Below, piece after piece: positions 9,102 through 24,100 of a stretch of 64,000 bases of DNA. This DNA is from Branchinecta lynchi. Taxonomy: Eukaryota > Arthropoda > Branchiopoda > Anostraca > Branchinectidae. Positions within the stretch are counted from its first letter, which is position 1, and each line of letters begins with the position of its first letter. Position numbers and translations under genes: made by a program. Where the stretch lies: NCBI GenBank assembly GCA_023053575.1, contig JAKZAP010000003.1, positions 5,618,561 to 5,682,560 of the forward strand, read 5' to 3'. Below the pieces are notes generated by a model that worked only from the letters and a program-made list of their open reading frames with translations, was not told where the DNA came from and did not search any database.

Positions 9102-12100
9102 CTGGAATGGAAGGTCACCTAAGTTGTTCCGTCAAACCAAGGTCAGGATATATCAAGCTATGGATCCAAGCTCCTTCACGGATCGGAAACATGATCAATA
9201 ACAGCTGTCGAGGCAAAATTTCATAGTGTGCTCGACCATGGATTTCTCTGTATGTGAAAGTTATACTCGCAGACAACGTCAGCAACAGCTAGATAAGGCG
9301 ATGGTCCTCCGAAAGGCAGGACGCAGCCTCACTCGCAATAAACCGCTACTTTGGACACGGGGTAGAAGAGTAATCCACCCTGGCGAAGCTCGGGTGGAGT
9401 CTCCAAATGACCACAGAAAAAGTAGTTGTAACATTTCACTTTGCCCAGGCAAAGCAAATTTTATTCAAATTGTTATGGAGACATCCCATAGCACTTTGCT
9501 CTGCAATAGTCCTCCTAGTTATTCCCTCCATCTATCGCCTACTTTTCTATATATCTATTCGGTTTCCATCACCATCATTAATTTCCCGGCATCGTGACAA
9601 TAGGTCACTCGGTCTTTATCCTAGCTTCAGTTAGCTGCTCGCTAATCCGAGGTCAGGCTTTGATCCATTTCATTCTAAGTATTTTGGCTGCGTAATGAAT
9701 CCGCAGCCAAAAGGAGTTCTATTTCATCCTTGGTCGGAGTAAGACCTCAGTTACTATGCATTATAATTTATGGTAAGGACCAGTTTACATATTTAGTTAG
9801 GGACCCATTAGTGCTATATTATATGTGTCACACTCTTGTACACGATTTACATGAGATAAATTAACTATAGACGTTATGGTCCATCTCGGCTAGTAGGCCT
9901 CGGGCTTGACTGGATATGTGAATTCCAGCTTCGCTAGAATGTGTGAACCAGCTTGATTAGGGATTTCTGGATTGACTGCGGCTGAGCTATAGAATTCCCT
10001 GAGACTTTCCCTTGTCTCTTTTGTCCGGTTTCCTGACTGGTCCTGGGGCTAGTGGGCACCTACGGTGTCAGAATGTCTTCAGCCCACACCCCAGGAGCCT
10101 TATCTTCATTAAACCTCGCCTCCACTCGTCCATCTTCTTAACAATGGTCTCAACAGTGGGATTCGATCACATCCTCTTAACAATGGTATCAGAAGTGGGA
10201 TAACATCTTAACAAAATAATATTCGCCAAAGTGGGAACTGTTCTTGGAGTATTTGCTAAACAACATCCACCCCTTTCAATGAAAGGATTCGGGGGGTAAA
10301 ACGAGGTGGAGTGGGGAACCCGTCACAGCCCGACTTGGTCTGTAAGTTTCGTCAAAATTCGAAAAAAAAATACCAATAATAACAAATCCTTTGGCCTTGA
10401 AACGAATGAATGCGAAAGCATTGCAGAGATGGGCAAATCGAGTCTAAAGAGAAAATTTTGCACGTTTTCACGCTCTTCCACGTCTGTTTATTTTAGGCCG
10501 TCACTAGCCATTTACCTTTGAGGGACGTCCAGCTTTGCCAACAGGACTTGAAAGTGTGCCCACAAAAAACGGCGTTGCTACAAAGCGACAACGCTGCTAA
10601 TGGCTGTACCCAGGACAAGTCGCCACAGGCGAATTTTTTTTAATCAGCTTGTTTTCTGGCAACATTTAACGACCTTCCATGAAAATTCTAGCTTTTAATG
10701 TAGTTCAAGCCTCAAACGCCAACTAAATGAAGCACCCTTCTTCTAAATAGTGAAGTTGCGAAATGCGCCGCAGGCAGACATTTTGCGGAAACACTGATGA
10801 TTGAAGTGCCTTCTTGCGATCCTCAGGACTACCTATGTGAGACTACCCTTGTATGTTGTGTGTTGTTCATTGGTTTTTTTTTTATTCATACTCCATCAGT
10901 GACATTTTATGTAAAGATGCGTATTGTAATATGTTCCTTCATTCACTAAACCACAGAGCCATCTAGGCCAAGGTAAGGTAGTACATTTATTCTGAATTCA
11001 CGGCAAAGAAAAAGGCTAGTTTTCACGTCAAGAGACATGCGTATTCCTGAAGTACTGGAATCATTAGAAGTAAAAGTTAAAGGACTTGTCTTATCTATAA
11101 TACTAACGCAACCTACTTCCATAAGCACTCTATATATTTCTAAACCCGGGGACCCCAATTTCGTACAATACATTCTAACCCCTATAACAAAACCACGCTG
11201 ATTTTAGTTTTGCTACCTTCGATGTGTTACACGCAGTCGACGGTTGTTTGCGTGAAGTTATTCCATCAGAAAAATAGGTTATGTAGACTGTTTTCCTGTT
11301 TCGCTATAAGTCAACGGGTCTCGGAAAAGGCTTAAAATAGCCAAATTATTTGTTGAAAGCACAGCATAGTTTTAACGTATTCAAATATTTTAAAATACGT
11401 AAGTTGAAGAGGGGTTCTTTAAGTAATGAATGGCAACCAGCTTAAACTACCGTCTAATGATAAGGAACAAGAGCTAAATAAATGCCACTTAAATTATCGA
11501 ACTCAGTAACTGGTGTGAACCCAATAATTACTTCGAACTACTGAAAAACTAAATAAACAAGACTAAGAGTTTCGATGGGACCCCAAAAAAATAATATTCG
11601 ATACAGAGAATTGGGTTTTGTCTTCGTTAGAATAAGTCTTGGCCAGACTCCTTGAATATTTTTACTATTAAAATTTAGAAACAGATTAAGGCTTGTCGGG
11701 CAAAAAATAAAGCTCAAAAACAAATTCAGCGTATCTCCTTACCCCTATATAGAACATCTAATCAATTTCAAATAAAGCTACAACTTATAACACATTTTCC
11801 GGTTTCAGCCGGATTCCGGGCGAACTACTTGTCCCGGTAGAAAATGATTTTCACATAATTGTTCAGCATGTTTTCTTACCCCTACATCGAACATCTAATC
11901 AACATCAGATTAAACTTTTACTTTTAACAAACTTTCCGGTTTTGGCCGGATTCCGGGCGAACTACTTGTCCGGCGAAAAAATAGTTTTCACAATCGTGTT
12001 CAACATGCCTTCTTATCCCTTAATCGACTATCTCATTAGCTATTTAAAAATATTGTATTTGCCCTTAATTTGAAACCCCCTCCACCACCCCTAAATGTAG

Positions 12101-15100
12101 GGCTACAGAGCCAATCTACGAATTCGCCTTTTCCTTGACCCACAGAATCCTCACACCAAGTTTCATCAAAATATCTCATTCCCTTCGAGAGTTCTCGTGC
12201 TGACAGAGGGACGGACGAAAAGACGGAGAACTTTTTGCGATGTTATAGGTATCCCTCCACTTACAAAAATTAGGAACAGATTGGCGGTGTAACAACTGAA
12301 TTTCGTAATGGAATAAAGCTCTCGTTAGAACCACCTAAAACAACCGAATGTGGCAAGTCTGCTAATAGATACGGACTAAACAAAAACCCGGTGAACTAGC
12401 GAATTCGGTAACGCGTCAGATCCAAATGAATCTGATTAATCACCGAAATGCGATAGAACAGATACAGAGAAAAGTCCGGCGAATTACCGAATTCGGTAAC
12501 GAATGAGACCAAATAAACACGTTAAATCACCGGACTTGCGAAGGGACTGACCGAATGCAGTGAAATCGATGCGGACTGAACAAAAATTGGATGAATTACC
12601 AAATTCGATAAAGAATGGGAACCAATAAACACGTTAAATCACCTAATCTGGAAATGTGGGGACAAAATTTTCGACCGAAATTTTCGCCTTCCGAACGTCC
12701 TCTTGTATAACTGTGCAACTACCTTACACTAGTTGCGTTTTTTCCAGATACCATGGTATCTGATACCACGGCAACTGGATTTGCATTTTGTCGTTTTAGC
12801 AGTTACAGTGGTGTCTGATAATACGGTTGCTTTGCAAATACGACAACTGCCGAAGTTCTGCTTTTAGACGTCATCCCAAAAGAAGCACTAATATCGAGTC
12901 AAATGACAAGTGCCAAACTTTTTTCCCGCCAATTTGACAAAACCCAGGGTTCTGCATAGGTGATTATGAAAGTGAGATGAACATTTCAGATATCACGACC
13001 TCGACCGTGGTATATGAAAATATCAGTTACCACGGTAACTGGCCAGATACCACGGTAACTGCAAAAACGCCTTTTGACCGTGGTACAGATCCAACAGTAA
13101 CTGTGAAAACGACTTCAGACCCGCAACTAATGCTATGTAAGGAGGACCGCAGGAACACATCTTTCTAGCCGGATTTTCGGTTCCGACCGGAAAAGGAACC
13201 CATGTTTTGCTTTCACAGCGATCTTGACATCAGCACCATGACTGAAAGCCGAGCGAAAAATTTCCAAATTAATTCCGAATCCAAACAGATGATGGGAGCT
13301 AAGCTCATTACACCAAATCCAAACGCACCAATAGCTAGCACAGCATAAATTATCCCTAATGTTCCAAATGCTTCCTTTTTATCTCTTTCTTGAAACACAA
13401 ATTTTGAAGATCTTCCTCTGTTCATCCGACGAAAAATTACTTCGAGTGCGTAGTTGTGCGAAAAAGTTGCATTCTGTTGATATGTAGTTATACGGAATAC
13501 TTTGATTAACATGTCTCCAACTGGGTTAATCTTAAGTAGTAGTATCCGTTAGCATCCAATCTTGCTGTGGTAGCATCCAGTTTGCTAGCAGTAGCATACA
13601 GTTGCAACAGTTACTACTGCATGCTACGTTTTCGTACAATTCCAACCGACTGATTCTCGAAAAACTTCCATCGGCCATGGAAGCACCTCAATGATCCATG
13701 GTCCTCTAAACTGAGTATGTTTCAAAGACAGGTAAAACCGAATATGACTGGGGGAGGGGGGGGGGGGGGCAAACTTACTTCTTCTCCCTGGGGACTATTC
13801 CTGCCTCCATTAATGTTATCCAACTCGACAGCCGTCCAGCTTTCTCGTTCAGCCTCCAGTCGCTTCTTTGCTAGAGTGTAAAATTCTCCTGGAGATCTCT
13901 TCGTTTCTAAAACAGAACAAATATGACCAATAAATGATAATATTTATCGTAAAAAGACTTTCGCCTCTAAATTTCCCGAAAACATGGGAATCTCATACTG
14001 ATCTAGAGTCCCAACTTTCCTACTCTATCCTACACTTGAATCTCCTGATCGACTCAGAGCTGCAACTTCGATAAGGCTTTTAAGTTTAAACGAAAAGGGT
14101 CGAGATGGGACAGTTTAGTTACCCCTCACTTGTTCACTTAGAGAGGCTTGAAGACCTGATGAAACTACGTTACTTCGTTGCTGCGCTATCCATAAATCCA
14201 CGAATAATCAGTTTTCAAATAGTGGAATTCCCCTGTCGGATTTGTGGTGCCTCTCTGCACTTGTACCTGTGTTTTACGCTTGACAAAAACGATTTACGAA
14301 GATATTTTTATTGCTACCGTCTGCAAGCTGACCATTGGCCACTGAAAAGCACATTTGCACAGAGATTTAAATTTTTCGCGTCATAGTAGAATTTTGCATT
14401 GTGAGGACGGCCGTAGATATTCTGACTGTCATATCAGAGAAAATAGTGACAAACAAAAAAATCCCATAACACAACCCAAATAATGCAGTGTATCCAGTCA
14501 AATTATACACAAATTCTTTGGCTTTTCAGCTAAACTTTAAGCGCAGCTCTTACTAGAAATATTCTTTTCGTGACAAAGTGGTTCGGAAATATCGTTATTT
14601 GATCGTTGGCACCTTTCGACTTTGTCTAGAGTTCCCGCTCCTCGAAGAGGAGACTTGACACAAATTATTTCAATCAATCAATCAATTATTTATAGCCCGT
14701 CAAGAGAAACAATGGAGGGCGTGTAGCCGGAGTACAAAAAAGAAAAACAACAACATATGAAAAGTTTGCGCGCCAGAAAGAAACCTGTGCGTCGGTCCGA
14801 CAGGAATACTGGCAATCAGTTTTCTCCATGTCCTGCTAATTCTTCTACCCAATTTTTACGTAGTTTCCTCCCATCATTTATTTCTGATAAAATCTTTTTC
14901 GGGTCTGTGTATTTGGTAAAATATTGTATTCCACTTCTAGCTGTAAGCTATTTGGATAATAAAATTGATTGATTGATTGAAAGAAGAAAAGCCAAGCAGA
15001 AGAAAAGGACTCGTGAAAAAAAAAGTTAAGCTCATGACCTCATTAGTGAAAAAGTTGTCGGCGAAGTTTGCCAGAGAAACCTCCCAAGACAATGAATTTC

Positions 15101-18100
15101 CACAAAAGATTTTCTCTCAACCTCTATATCGACAATTCCTTCCCCCGAATTCCACTCGAAAAAAAATCCTCCGTAAGTTAATGACCGACTGATTGGAACC
15201 CAGCCTATATTTGCGTATGTGTAAGGAAATTTGTTATGACAAATAAACATGAGCATGGTACTGGAAACAAAAAATTCCAAGGGACTAAGCCAGAGATAAG
15301 GATGCGCGATTGCAAAAGATAGCACTTTGGATATTATCTGCTAATGATATAGAAACTGCGTGTTATGAGCTTTTGGGTAATTTTGTTTTCTTAAAAGATA
15401 CCAAACACGGTTGGCTATGTTTCTTTTAAAGGACACCTGAATGAAGTGTACCAAGTTACATCCCTATCGGTATGACTTCATTTAGCATTGCCTGCAGAAA
15501 ACCCAATCCAAATACGAAATAGAGTTTCCAAGCTTTGATTTTTGCTCCATTTTGCATCTGTCCTTATTTCAGTACCGAACAATTTTAGAAATGAAGAAAT
15601 GTCTCCAATCAACCCTTCTTTTGGAATATTATTAACCAGTTAAGCCCAAACATATATCTAGAAGAAATTCCAATACGATCCGGCCAGCGCTGTACAAGAT
15701 TTGAATAAATTGAGCTTTTTATCTTGGAGTCTGCATGTGCAAAGCTCCAGAAACGAACATCCCTATTTTGAAAACGTCACGCTCAGGAGAAGAATGCTCT
15801 CCGTGGCCATGTCTGTAAATGCATTCTCCATGGTGTGTTTAAGTATGGTTTCACTGTTCAGGTGTCTTTTAAAGACCTAATCCAAACATTCTGTTTACCT
15901 TTTCTTACCGATCGCAAGCCATCAGTTTATTTAGATATGAACTTGATTGCCGGGTTGCTGTTTTGGCTCAAGAAAAAACCCACTCAGAACGTCTTCTTTC
16001 CCAGATGACGAAATTTTCCATGTTTGATTAGCAAACAATTATAAGACTTTACTGATTATTTTGTGTATGTCTTCAGAAGTACCACACTGGTCTTGGGCTG
16101 GTTAGAGCATTAGATGGAAATTGTTAGTTTGATCCTTGGCTCCCTACGTGCCATAACGGCTGTCCCGGATAATTGGCTGAGATTTAGTCCAGACCGAACT
16201 ATTTCAAACCTAGGAATTTGGTGTTTTTTTTTTATTTGCTCATTGTTTGACGTTTTGTTTGTAGTTTTGAACATTCATAGTGACAGTAGGGATGATTAGC
16301 ATCGTGTGTGTGGCAGAAAGACCAATTTTTGTGGTCCACTTTAATGAAAACTAGACCTACGTTGCCTGGGCAACGTGAAGTCTTCGCTGTCTCTGAGCTT
16401 TTAAAAAGGTATGTTCTAAAAAGAATCATCACTTAGTCAAAAGCTATTTTCAGCGTTGTAAAAACAACAACAAAAGAATATCGGAAGAAGGGACAATTGG
16501 ATATGCAGTCAGTTGAACTTTATCCTTTTCAATCGTAGACATCGTGACGGATGAAAACTTGGAACAATATCTTATATAATCTAGTTGGTATTATAAAGCT
16601 ATCCGTAACTTTTCATGACTAAAATACCATAGATGACACTATTAGTTACTACGAAACTACCTCATTGTTTTACATTATCGTTTGTACTCGTTGTGTAAAC
16701 AGTTAATCCTAGGTTACAGCGATAGACCATCGGTACAAACTTTCTTACCGTCAGATTTATAGAAATCGAATACAATGTGCACCAATTTAAAAAGTGCTAG
16801 CCCCCCGTGAACCAATTCTTACTTACAAGTCCCTCTCCCGTGATAGACATCAAGTTCAAAGATAAAAATAATGTGTACACCAGCTAGCTAAAGTTGAAAA
16901 CCCCTCATCCCTGAAGATGATTGTAGCATAACAGCCGAGTATTACTTACAAGTCCCTTGCATGTCTTACAATTCGGAACGAAACTGTTCTTACCATCGAA
17001 TACACCGGAAACAAATAACAGGTACAACAACTAGCAAAAGCTGCAAACCCCTCATTGCCGAAGATGATTATGAGCTAACAGTTGACTGTTGCATACGTGT
17101 CCCCTACATGTCTAGGTATCGCCTATTTTTGGTTTCAGTGTGTACCTTACTACTAAAGTTGTTAACCCCTTGAAACTTTCAAACTGGTTTTGTTTTCTTC
17201 GCTGTCGGCTAATGCTGGAGTTGTCAATGTATCGAAGCTTTTAAAAACGGGATGTTCTAAAAAAAAAAAAATAACCACATGATCAAATCTTCAGCGTTGT
17301 AGAAACAACAACAAAATAATATGGGAAGAAGGGATTAAATTGACTTTGCAGTCAGTTGAACTTTATCCTTTTCAATCGCAGACATCGTGACGGATGAAAA
17401 CTTGGAACAATATCTTATATAATCTAATTGGTATTATTAAGGTATCCGTAACTTTTCAGGATAACTACCATAGATGCACTATTAATTATTATGAAACTAC
17501 CTCATTGTTTTACATTTTCGTTTGTATCAGTTGCGTAAACAGTTAATCCTAGATTACAGCGATAGACCATCGACAAAAACTTTCTTACCGTCAGATTTAT
17601 AGAACTCGAATACAATGTGCACCAATATGCCAGTGTCACACTTGAAACAAAATGGGAACGTTTCAAAAGTTTACTCCTTGATTCCGAAAAAAGACACACA
17701 GAAATTAAGTTTGTCAAAAACCCAAATCATTACCATACATGTCAAAGAGAATGCGTAACCTAATTAACAGGAAGAAGAAGGCTTGGAAAAAGTTAAAAAG
17801 TAATGACTCAGACGAAAACAAACAAAAGTTCAAAGCAGCATCCAGTCAAGTAAGAAAGACTTCAAGGCAAATTATAGAAAAGTACGAAGAGCAGATTGCA
17901 GAAGAGAGCAAAGAGTCCCCAAAGAAATTTTGGAAGTATGTTTCCCAAGCAAAACCAGGCAGGCGCTCTATTCCCAACCTACTTGACATAAATGGTGTTG
18001 AAATATCAGACCCTATTATAAAAAAGAGAAATAATGTGTGTAGAAGGGGTTTTTAGTTATAGTATTAGCGTGTGGCGTGCGAGCATGGTAATATTGGCGA

Positions 18101-21100
18101 CTGGTTTGTGGTGCGAATACACCGTTATACCCCGAGTCTTTTCGAAGGCGATACTCAGTTCGTAGGTCAATAACTAAAACACATTTATTAAGGTTCGTAC
18201 TTACATTGAAGATAGGTTGGTTAACACTTGTCACTTAATTTGCTCAGAGGTCAACTGAACTGAGAACAGAGCCCAGGTCGAACTCCAAGTCGAACTGAGA
18301 TCCGAACTGCGAAGTTGGTCCTTTTAAACCCTTGGAAATGTCAACTGAGTGCCTTAACGAATAGGGTTACTGTTTGTACGTCCTAGCAAATCTCTATCCA
18401 GTATGAAAGGGTTGGTGACCAACGGAGTGAGTTTGTCTAGGTTCTTGATGGGGAAAAGAGTTCTTTGATTGGAGAAAAGGAAATAAACTCTCTCCGTCGG
18501 AGAAAAGCGTGGGCGTTAGAGCTAGTCGGAAATAGAGAGAGTTGAGGATAGAGCTTGTTGAACAAGCTTTGATCAAGATATATTTGTATGCTAGATGTAT
18601 CCTCACACTATTCTAATGGCAAATGAATTTAACAGACAGTTTACAAGTGTGTATACAGCTGAACCAACTGGAGAACTTCCTTCCCCTCCCACTTACAACA
18701 TCCCCACAAAAATGCAGAAAATAACTGTGTCGACGACAGACGTGAGAAAGAGACTGACAAAGATTGACCCTTCAAAATCGATAGGCCCTGATGGAATCCA
18801 CCCCCGTCTCCTCAAGGAAACAGCCGAAATAGTTGCAGAACCCCTCTCCAGGATATTCCAAATCTCATTAGAACGTTCAGAAGTCCCCACTGACTGGAAA
18901 AAAGCGACTGTGATCCCAATCCACAAAAAAGAAGGACGAAACAAGGCAGAAAACTATAGGCCCATAAGTCTTACCAGTGTGGTAGCAAAGTTGATAGTGG
19001 GGATAGTGAATAGTGCCATTATGCAACACCTCGAGTTAAACAAAGTCTTGAGCGAAGGCCAGCATGGGTTTCGCCCCAACAGGTCAGTCGACACAAATTT
19101 CCACCACACATATCATGATGTAACTGACATGTTGGACAAAAACATACCTGTCGATGTGATCCTACTTGATCAGGAGAAGGCCTTTGACAAAATTGCCCAC
19201 AGGAGACTTATGTTGAAACTCAAAGCCGTTGGAACAGAAGAGGAAACAGTCAAGTGGATTAAGGAGTTCCTTAGCGGCAGAACTCAGCGAGTCTGCATTT
19301 GGGGTAGTAACGGATGTCAAGCACTATCGGACGAAACTGCCGTCACCAGTGGTGTCCCGCAAGGAACAATCCTTGGTCCGACCCTTTACAATATATATGT
19401 CAATGACCTGTGTAAGCCTCTGAAAAACAAAAACACCCTGTATGCAGACGACACCAAGCTCTTCGGACCAGCCGACCATAGGAGTATCCAAGCGGACCTA
19501 AACCTACTCACAGCCTGGGCAGACACTTGGTTAACTAAGTTCAACGCAAAGAAGACCAAAGTCATTCACAAACCTAAACATGGCATCGTGAATGATATCC
19601 GCTTGTTTTCAAAGCGTCAATTTTCCAAAGTACTTAAAAAACACAAAGCGACTGTGATTGAAGAGCATTCAAAATCGGTGAGTGGAAATATGGCCGCGGC
19701 GTGGAAATTTGTGAAAAGCGGCACCAGATACGACGCGGTGGAACATGTCTTCCCCAGTGAGGACGAGTGGGTTAATTACTTTAGTGATGAGTTTTCACCC
19801 CCTGATATTATGCTAGAAGACAGATATGAAAGCCAGCTTAATCACAGCCTGTTACTAGAGAGGTCCGAAACCGGGTATGTGGTTACGACCACCAAACTAC
19901 GCGAGGAGTCTCAAGACTCAAGAAAAAGTATTCGCGTGGTGCCGATCAGCTATGTGGGATGCATTTATCATATACTAGTGAAATTCTTGCACAGCATCTA
20001 TCACTTTTGTACCAAATGATATTTAACAGTGGTCTTGTTCCGGACGCTTTCTGCTCCGGGATAATTACGCCAGTCTGTAAGAAGGGAAAAGATCCTAGTC
20101 TGTGTGAATCGTACCGTCCTATCACCGTTTCTCCTGTTCTTTGCAAAGTTATGGAGGCTCTGGTGATGGAAGAAATTAGGAGTACTTGCACTACCCCTGA
20201 TTTTCAATTCGGCTTTAAAAAAGGTCAAGGTCGCGAACACGTGCACAGTCTCCTTGCAAATGTGCTACTAGAATCTGATTGTTCGGATGAAAGTATCGTA
20301 ATTGCGAGTCACGATGTACGTCGCGCCTTTGATTCGGGTGTACATCCTCAACTTCTCCTGTCAGCACATAAGAGAGGTCTCGACTCTTCAATTATTGTTC
20401 CCTACCGTGCCATGTACCGTAAGCTCCATGTTAAAGTAAAATATCCTTCTAAGGAAGGACATGTAGTTTCAGATAAAGTTATTCCTGTACGTAAGGGTAT
20501 TAGACAAGGTGCCCTTTCATCCCCCCCTTTGTACAATAATAGCGTAATTGAAGCGCAAAAACAAGCGAAATCGAGCTTTATTTTCCGTGGGCTTGATGTG
20601 TCGCTTTTGAATTATGCAGATGACATACTCAACCTGAGCCTTTCGATCTCCCGTACTGAAGAGAATTTCAGTTTACTTAGTCGTTCGTATGCGGCCATAG
20701 GACTCGCTTTTAACCCTAGTAAAAGTGATGTAATTGTTTTTAACGGTAGAAAGTGTGATTGTTCTTCGATTAAGGTGAAGTTAGGGGACATAGTGCTAAT
20801 CCCTTCCGAATCTCTGACTTACCTCGGGTTGCCGATCGGTAAAGACCTGCGATCTACACGTTCCGGCCTAATCGCGCATTTTTCCGCCAAAGTCAGAAAA
20901 GCATATGGTATGCTTGCCGCCTCGAAAGCGCGTTACAACAGACTGGTGCTAGCGCAGCTGTATAATGCTCTTGCATTACCGCATGCACTTGCACTAGCAC
21001 CTTTCTGGAAACTTTTCAACACATCTGATGTTAGGACTATTAGAAGTACTTTTTTCAAATATGCTAAATTCCTGCTTGGGCTGCCGCTGTGGTCTCGTAA

Positions 21101-24100
21101 TCGACGCGTTACATTAAATCATGGAGTTAAAGATCTGATTGTGGCTGCTTTAGAGCGTCGTGCTCGATTTCTGAAATCCCTCGACCCTCTAAATAGCCTC
21201 TATCCAGCAATTAAGCAGAAGTTAAGTAGTTATTAATATTTTGTCTGTCTCTCTTGTTTGCATTATGTAGTGCCAATTTAAAATTGTATTTTGTGTGTTG
21301 TTCATTTCTTTTTTCCTTTTCATTTTTCCTTTTTGTTTATTTTTCTTTTCTTATACTCCATCAGTGACATTTTTATGTAAAGATGGGTAATAAATATATT
21401 CATTCATTCATTCATTGGGCATAACAACCCCCACAACCAATACACCATGGATACCCCCCACGGAAGACAAGTAATTGAGAGCAGCAACTGCGAAAGGGAC
21501 CTTGGTGTGCTTATCGATGCCGAGCTCAAGTTTCACAAGCACACGCAAAACGTCGTCAGTAGTGGACTAGTTAGGACTCAGTAGGAGTCCTAAGGTGATC
21601 AGCAAGTTATACACGTCGCTCGTCAGGCCGAAGCTGGAAGTTGGAGTCTCACTAGCATACCCGCAATACGAGATGGACAAACGCATTATCGAAGGTGTCC
21701 GGCGACGTGCAACGAAAATGGTCAAAGGATTGCAAAGCACCCCATACCCAGAACGACTCAAAGCCCTGAACATCCCCACAATGACCTACAGGAGAAATCG
21801 TGGTGATATGATAGCTGTGTACAAGAATTTGAGCAGCAACATCCCACCCAACATTTTCGTGCCAAACACAGGAGGAACCACCAGGGGCCACCCAAAAAAG
21901 CTGAAGAAGAGGCCTGTACTGAAACGGCATGCACAGAACTTCTTCACAAGTAGGTCGATCAACTTGTGGAACGCGCTAGCAGATTCCACTGTTACCTGCC
22001 AAACAACAAATAGCTTCAAACAACATTTGGACAAGGAGTGGTCAGGCAAACAGTGGAGATTCAACTGGAAACCTGAACAAGACAGCACCCATGAAGGCGT
22101 ATATTAGGAGAAATCCTATTCGCCTGCAATTGCAAATTTGCAGGTAATTTGCAGGTAATATACAAAAGTTCTAGCCCCTCGTGAACCAATTCTTACTTAC
22201 AAGTACCTCTCCCGTGATAGACATCAAGTTGACAGATACAAAATAATGGGTACACCAGCTAGCAAAAGTTGCAAATCCCTCATCGCTGAAGATGATTGTA
22301 GCATAACAGCCGATTATTACTTACAAGTTCCTTGCATATCTTACCATTGGGAACCAAGTTGTTATTACCATCGAATACACCGGAAACAAATAACAAGTAC
22401 ACAAACTAGCAAAAGCTGCAAAACCCTCATTACCGAAGATCATTACGAGCTAACAGTCGACTGTTGCTTACAAGTTCCCTACATGTCTCACAATTGGTTC
22501 CGCCTATTCTTGGTTTCAGTGTGTACCTTACTACTGAAGTTGTCAACCCCTTTAAATTTTCAAACTGGTGTATCTCATGAAGGAATTTTTTTTACCAAAA
22601 AATGGATGACATATACTTTGATCAGCTCATCAACCGCTATCGATTGCCGTCGAAAAAAATTCTACCTGTCTTGTTCAAAAGTTGACTTTTTGGCCGTAGG
22701 CCGACTTTCTAACGTTACCACTTAGAAAGGAGCTAAGGGTAAGCTCTATTTTCTTTAGTAAAGAGAGAACTTTAACAGTTTAAGAGGCACATCTGATACC
22801 ATTTCTCTACCGCAAACCCAAGTGCAAAAAAAAAGAATGAACGAAGAATGAACTTAAACAGATATGGATAGAAACACTAGATTGCAGCACTTTCGGACCC
22901 GTGGGAAAAAGCTACTTTTTTGTTTCTGTAGATTTTTCTATTTATCACTCAAAGAAGATATGTTGTCTGTGAGGCCGGGTAACTGCCGCATATATTTAAC
23001 ACTTATAGATTTTAGTCCATCTTCAATTTGAAACTGGTGCCTGCCTGCTTGCGTGCTAAAACTGAGCTTTCCACTCGAAAGCAGAAACATGATTTGATGA
23101 AACGAAAGGTTCGCTACACAACTTCAGATAGTCCTCTCTGACATAGGCTATATAACTACACTTCACTTCGTACACCGTTGGCTCTGGCTCGAGGACAAGC
23201 AAAAACCATCCTTATTGGCCCCAGGCAAGAGTTCTATGAAGCTTTCCAAAATGTAATGTCATATTCACCAATCCGGCTTAAGGTCCACACTTTCCGTAAG
23301 AACCGCACAGGTTAAACCCTTACTAGTTGCCAGGAATAAAATGAAATCGGCGGCATAGGAAAAAAACACACAAAAAAACGAGGACAAAACCAACGTGTTG
23401 CTCTCGCAACACAAATAGAACTAAAAGGCCATAGCATAAATATTCTGTATAACTTGCAGGTATGATTCAAAGTGTTGTCGAAACTGCGAATCCGTCTGTT
23501 AAATGTCATCGAACTTCCGACATTGTCTGAACTAAACAACATCGACCCCCAGACAAACAACAGTACCAACGCTCTTAGTAGCTTTACTTACCTCCTTCAT
23601 TAGAGTCCATGTTTCCATCTTTATTTTCTTCGTCTGGCAGATTGGACGCCGGGAAGAAGAGAGTAAGGTATTTCTCATAGAACCGCTCATCGATGTCCAG
23701 AAACACACAGAAAATGACTCGATCGAACTAGAGATGGCAAAGAAAGCTTTTAGTGCGTTAGCTCCGGCAAGTCTTTAACATGATTGCCCGTGCACTCAAT
23801 TGGGGGAGGGGGGGGGATCAGATGTTCGTTCTTCCCAGCAAGTTTATCTAACTGTTTCTCAAGATCTCCTGTCCCCCCATCTCCCCCATGGTGCCCGTAG
23901 CCAACCTGATTCAGTAAATGATTTACCAAGAGCATCGGTTTGTTCTTCCCACAAAGTTCCATTCCGATCTCTCCATTCTAAGCGGGTCACGTATCCCCCC
24001 CCCCCTAATAGTTGCCGGATCCGGTCCGGATATGAAAAAGATCACTGGAGAAATGTCCTCCGTTCAATTCTTAAATTTCACTCGAATCCGATCACCCATT

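Larger units (their letters stand above)
17627..22160 (+). mobile_element. Non-LTR retrotransposon, family 2, 5'-truncated and twice interrupted
   Basis: The element lacks its endonuclease part and begins in the linker before RT. It is interrupted by about 575 bp at 18,034-18,608 and by another LINE at 19,570-21,413. Without those, its coding pieces join in order as linker, RT fingers and palm, thumb and C-terminus. The 3' end shows two copies of TTTGCAGGTAAT. Confidence 0.85.
17206..22560 (+). repeat. Tandem duplication, unit 2, interrupted by a LINE at 17,627
   Basis: The left part 17,206-17,626 ends at TGTGCACCAAT. The right part resumes near 22,161 with AAAAGTTCTAGCCCCTCGTG, matching unit 1 at about 16,785-17,205. 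The 4.5 kb between is a retrotransposon absent from unit 1, so the duplication is older than the insertion. Confidence 0.8.

Noticed and set aside
9226..9597. 123-codon plus-strand ORF
   Set aside because: Antisense within the last MacroD intron, no domain, and codon use unlike the MacroD exons.
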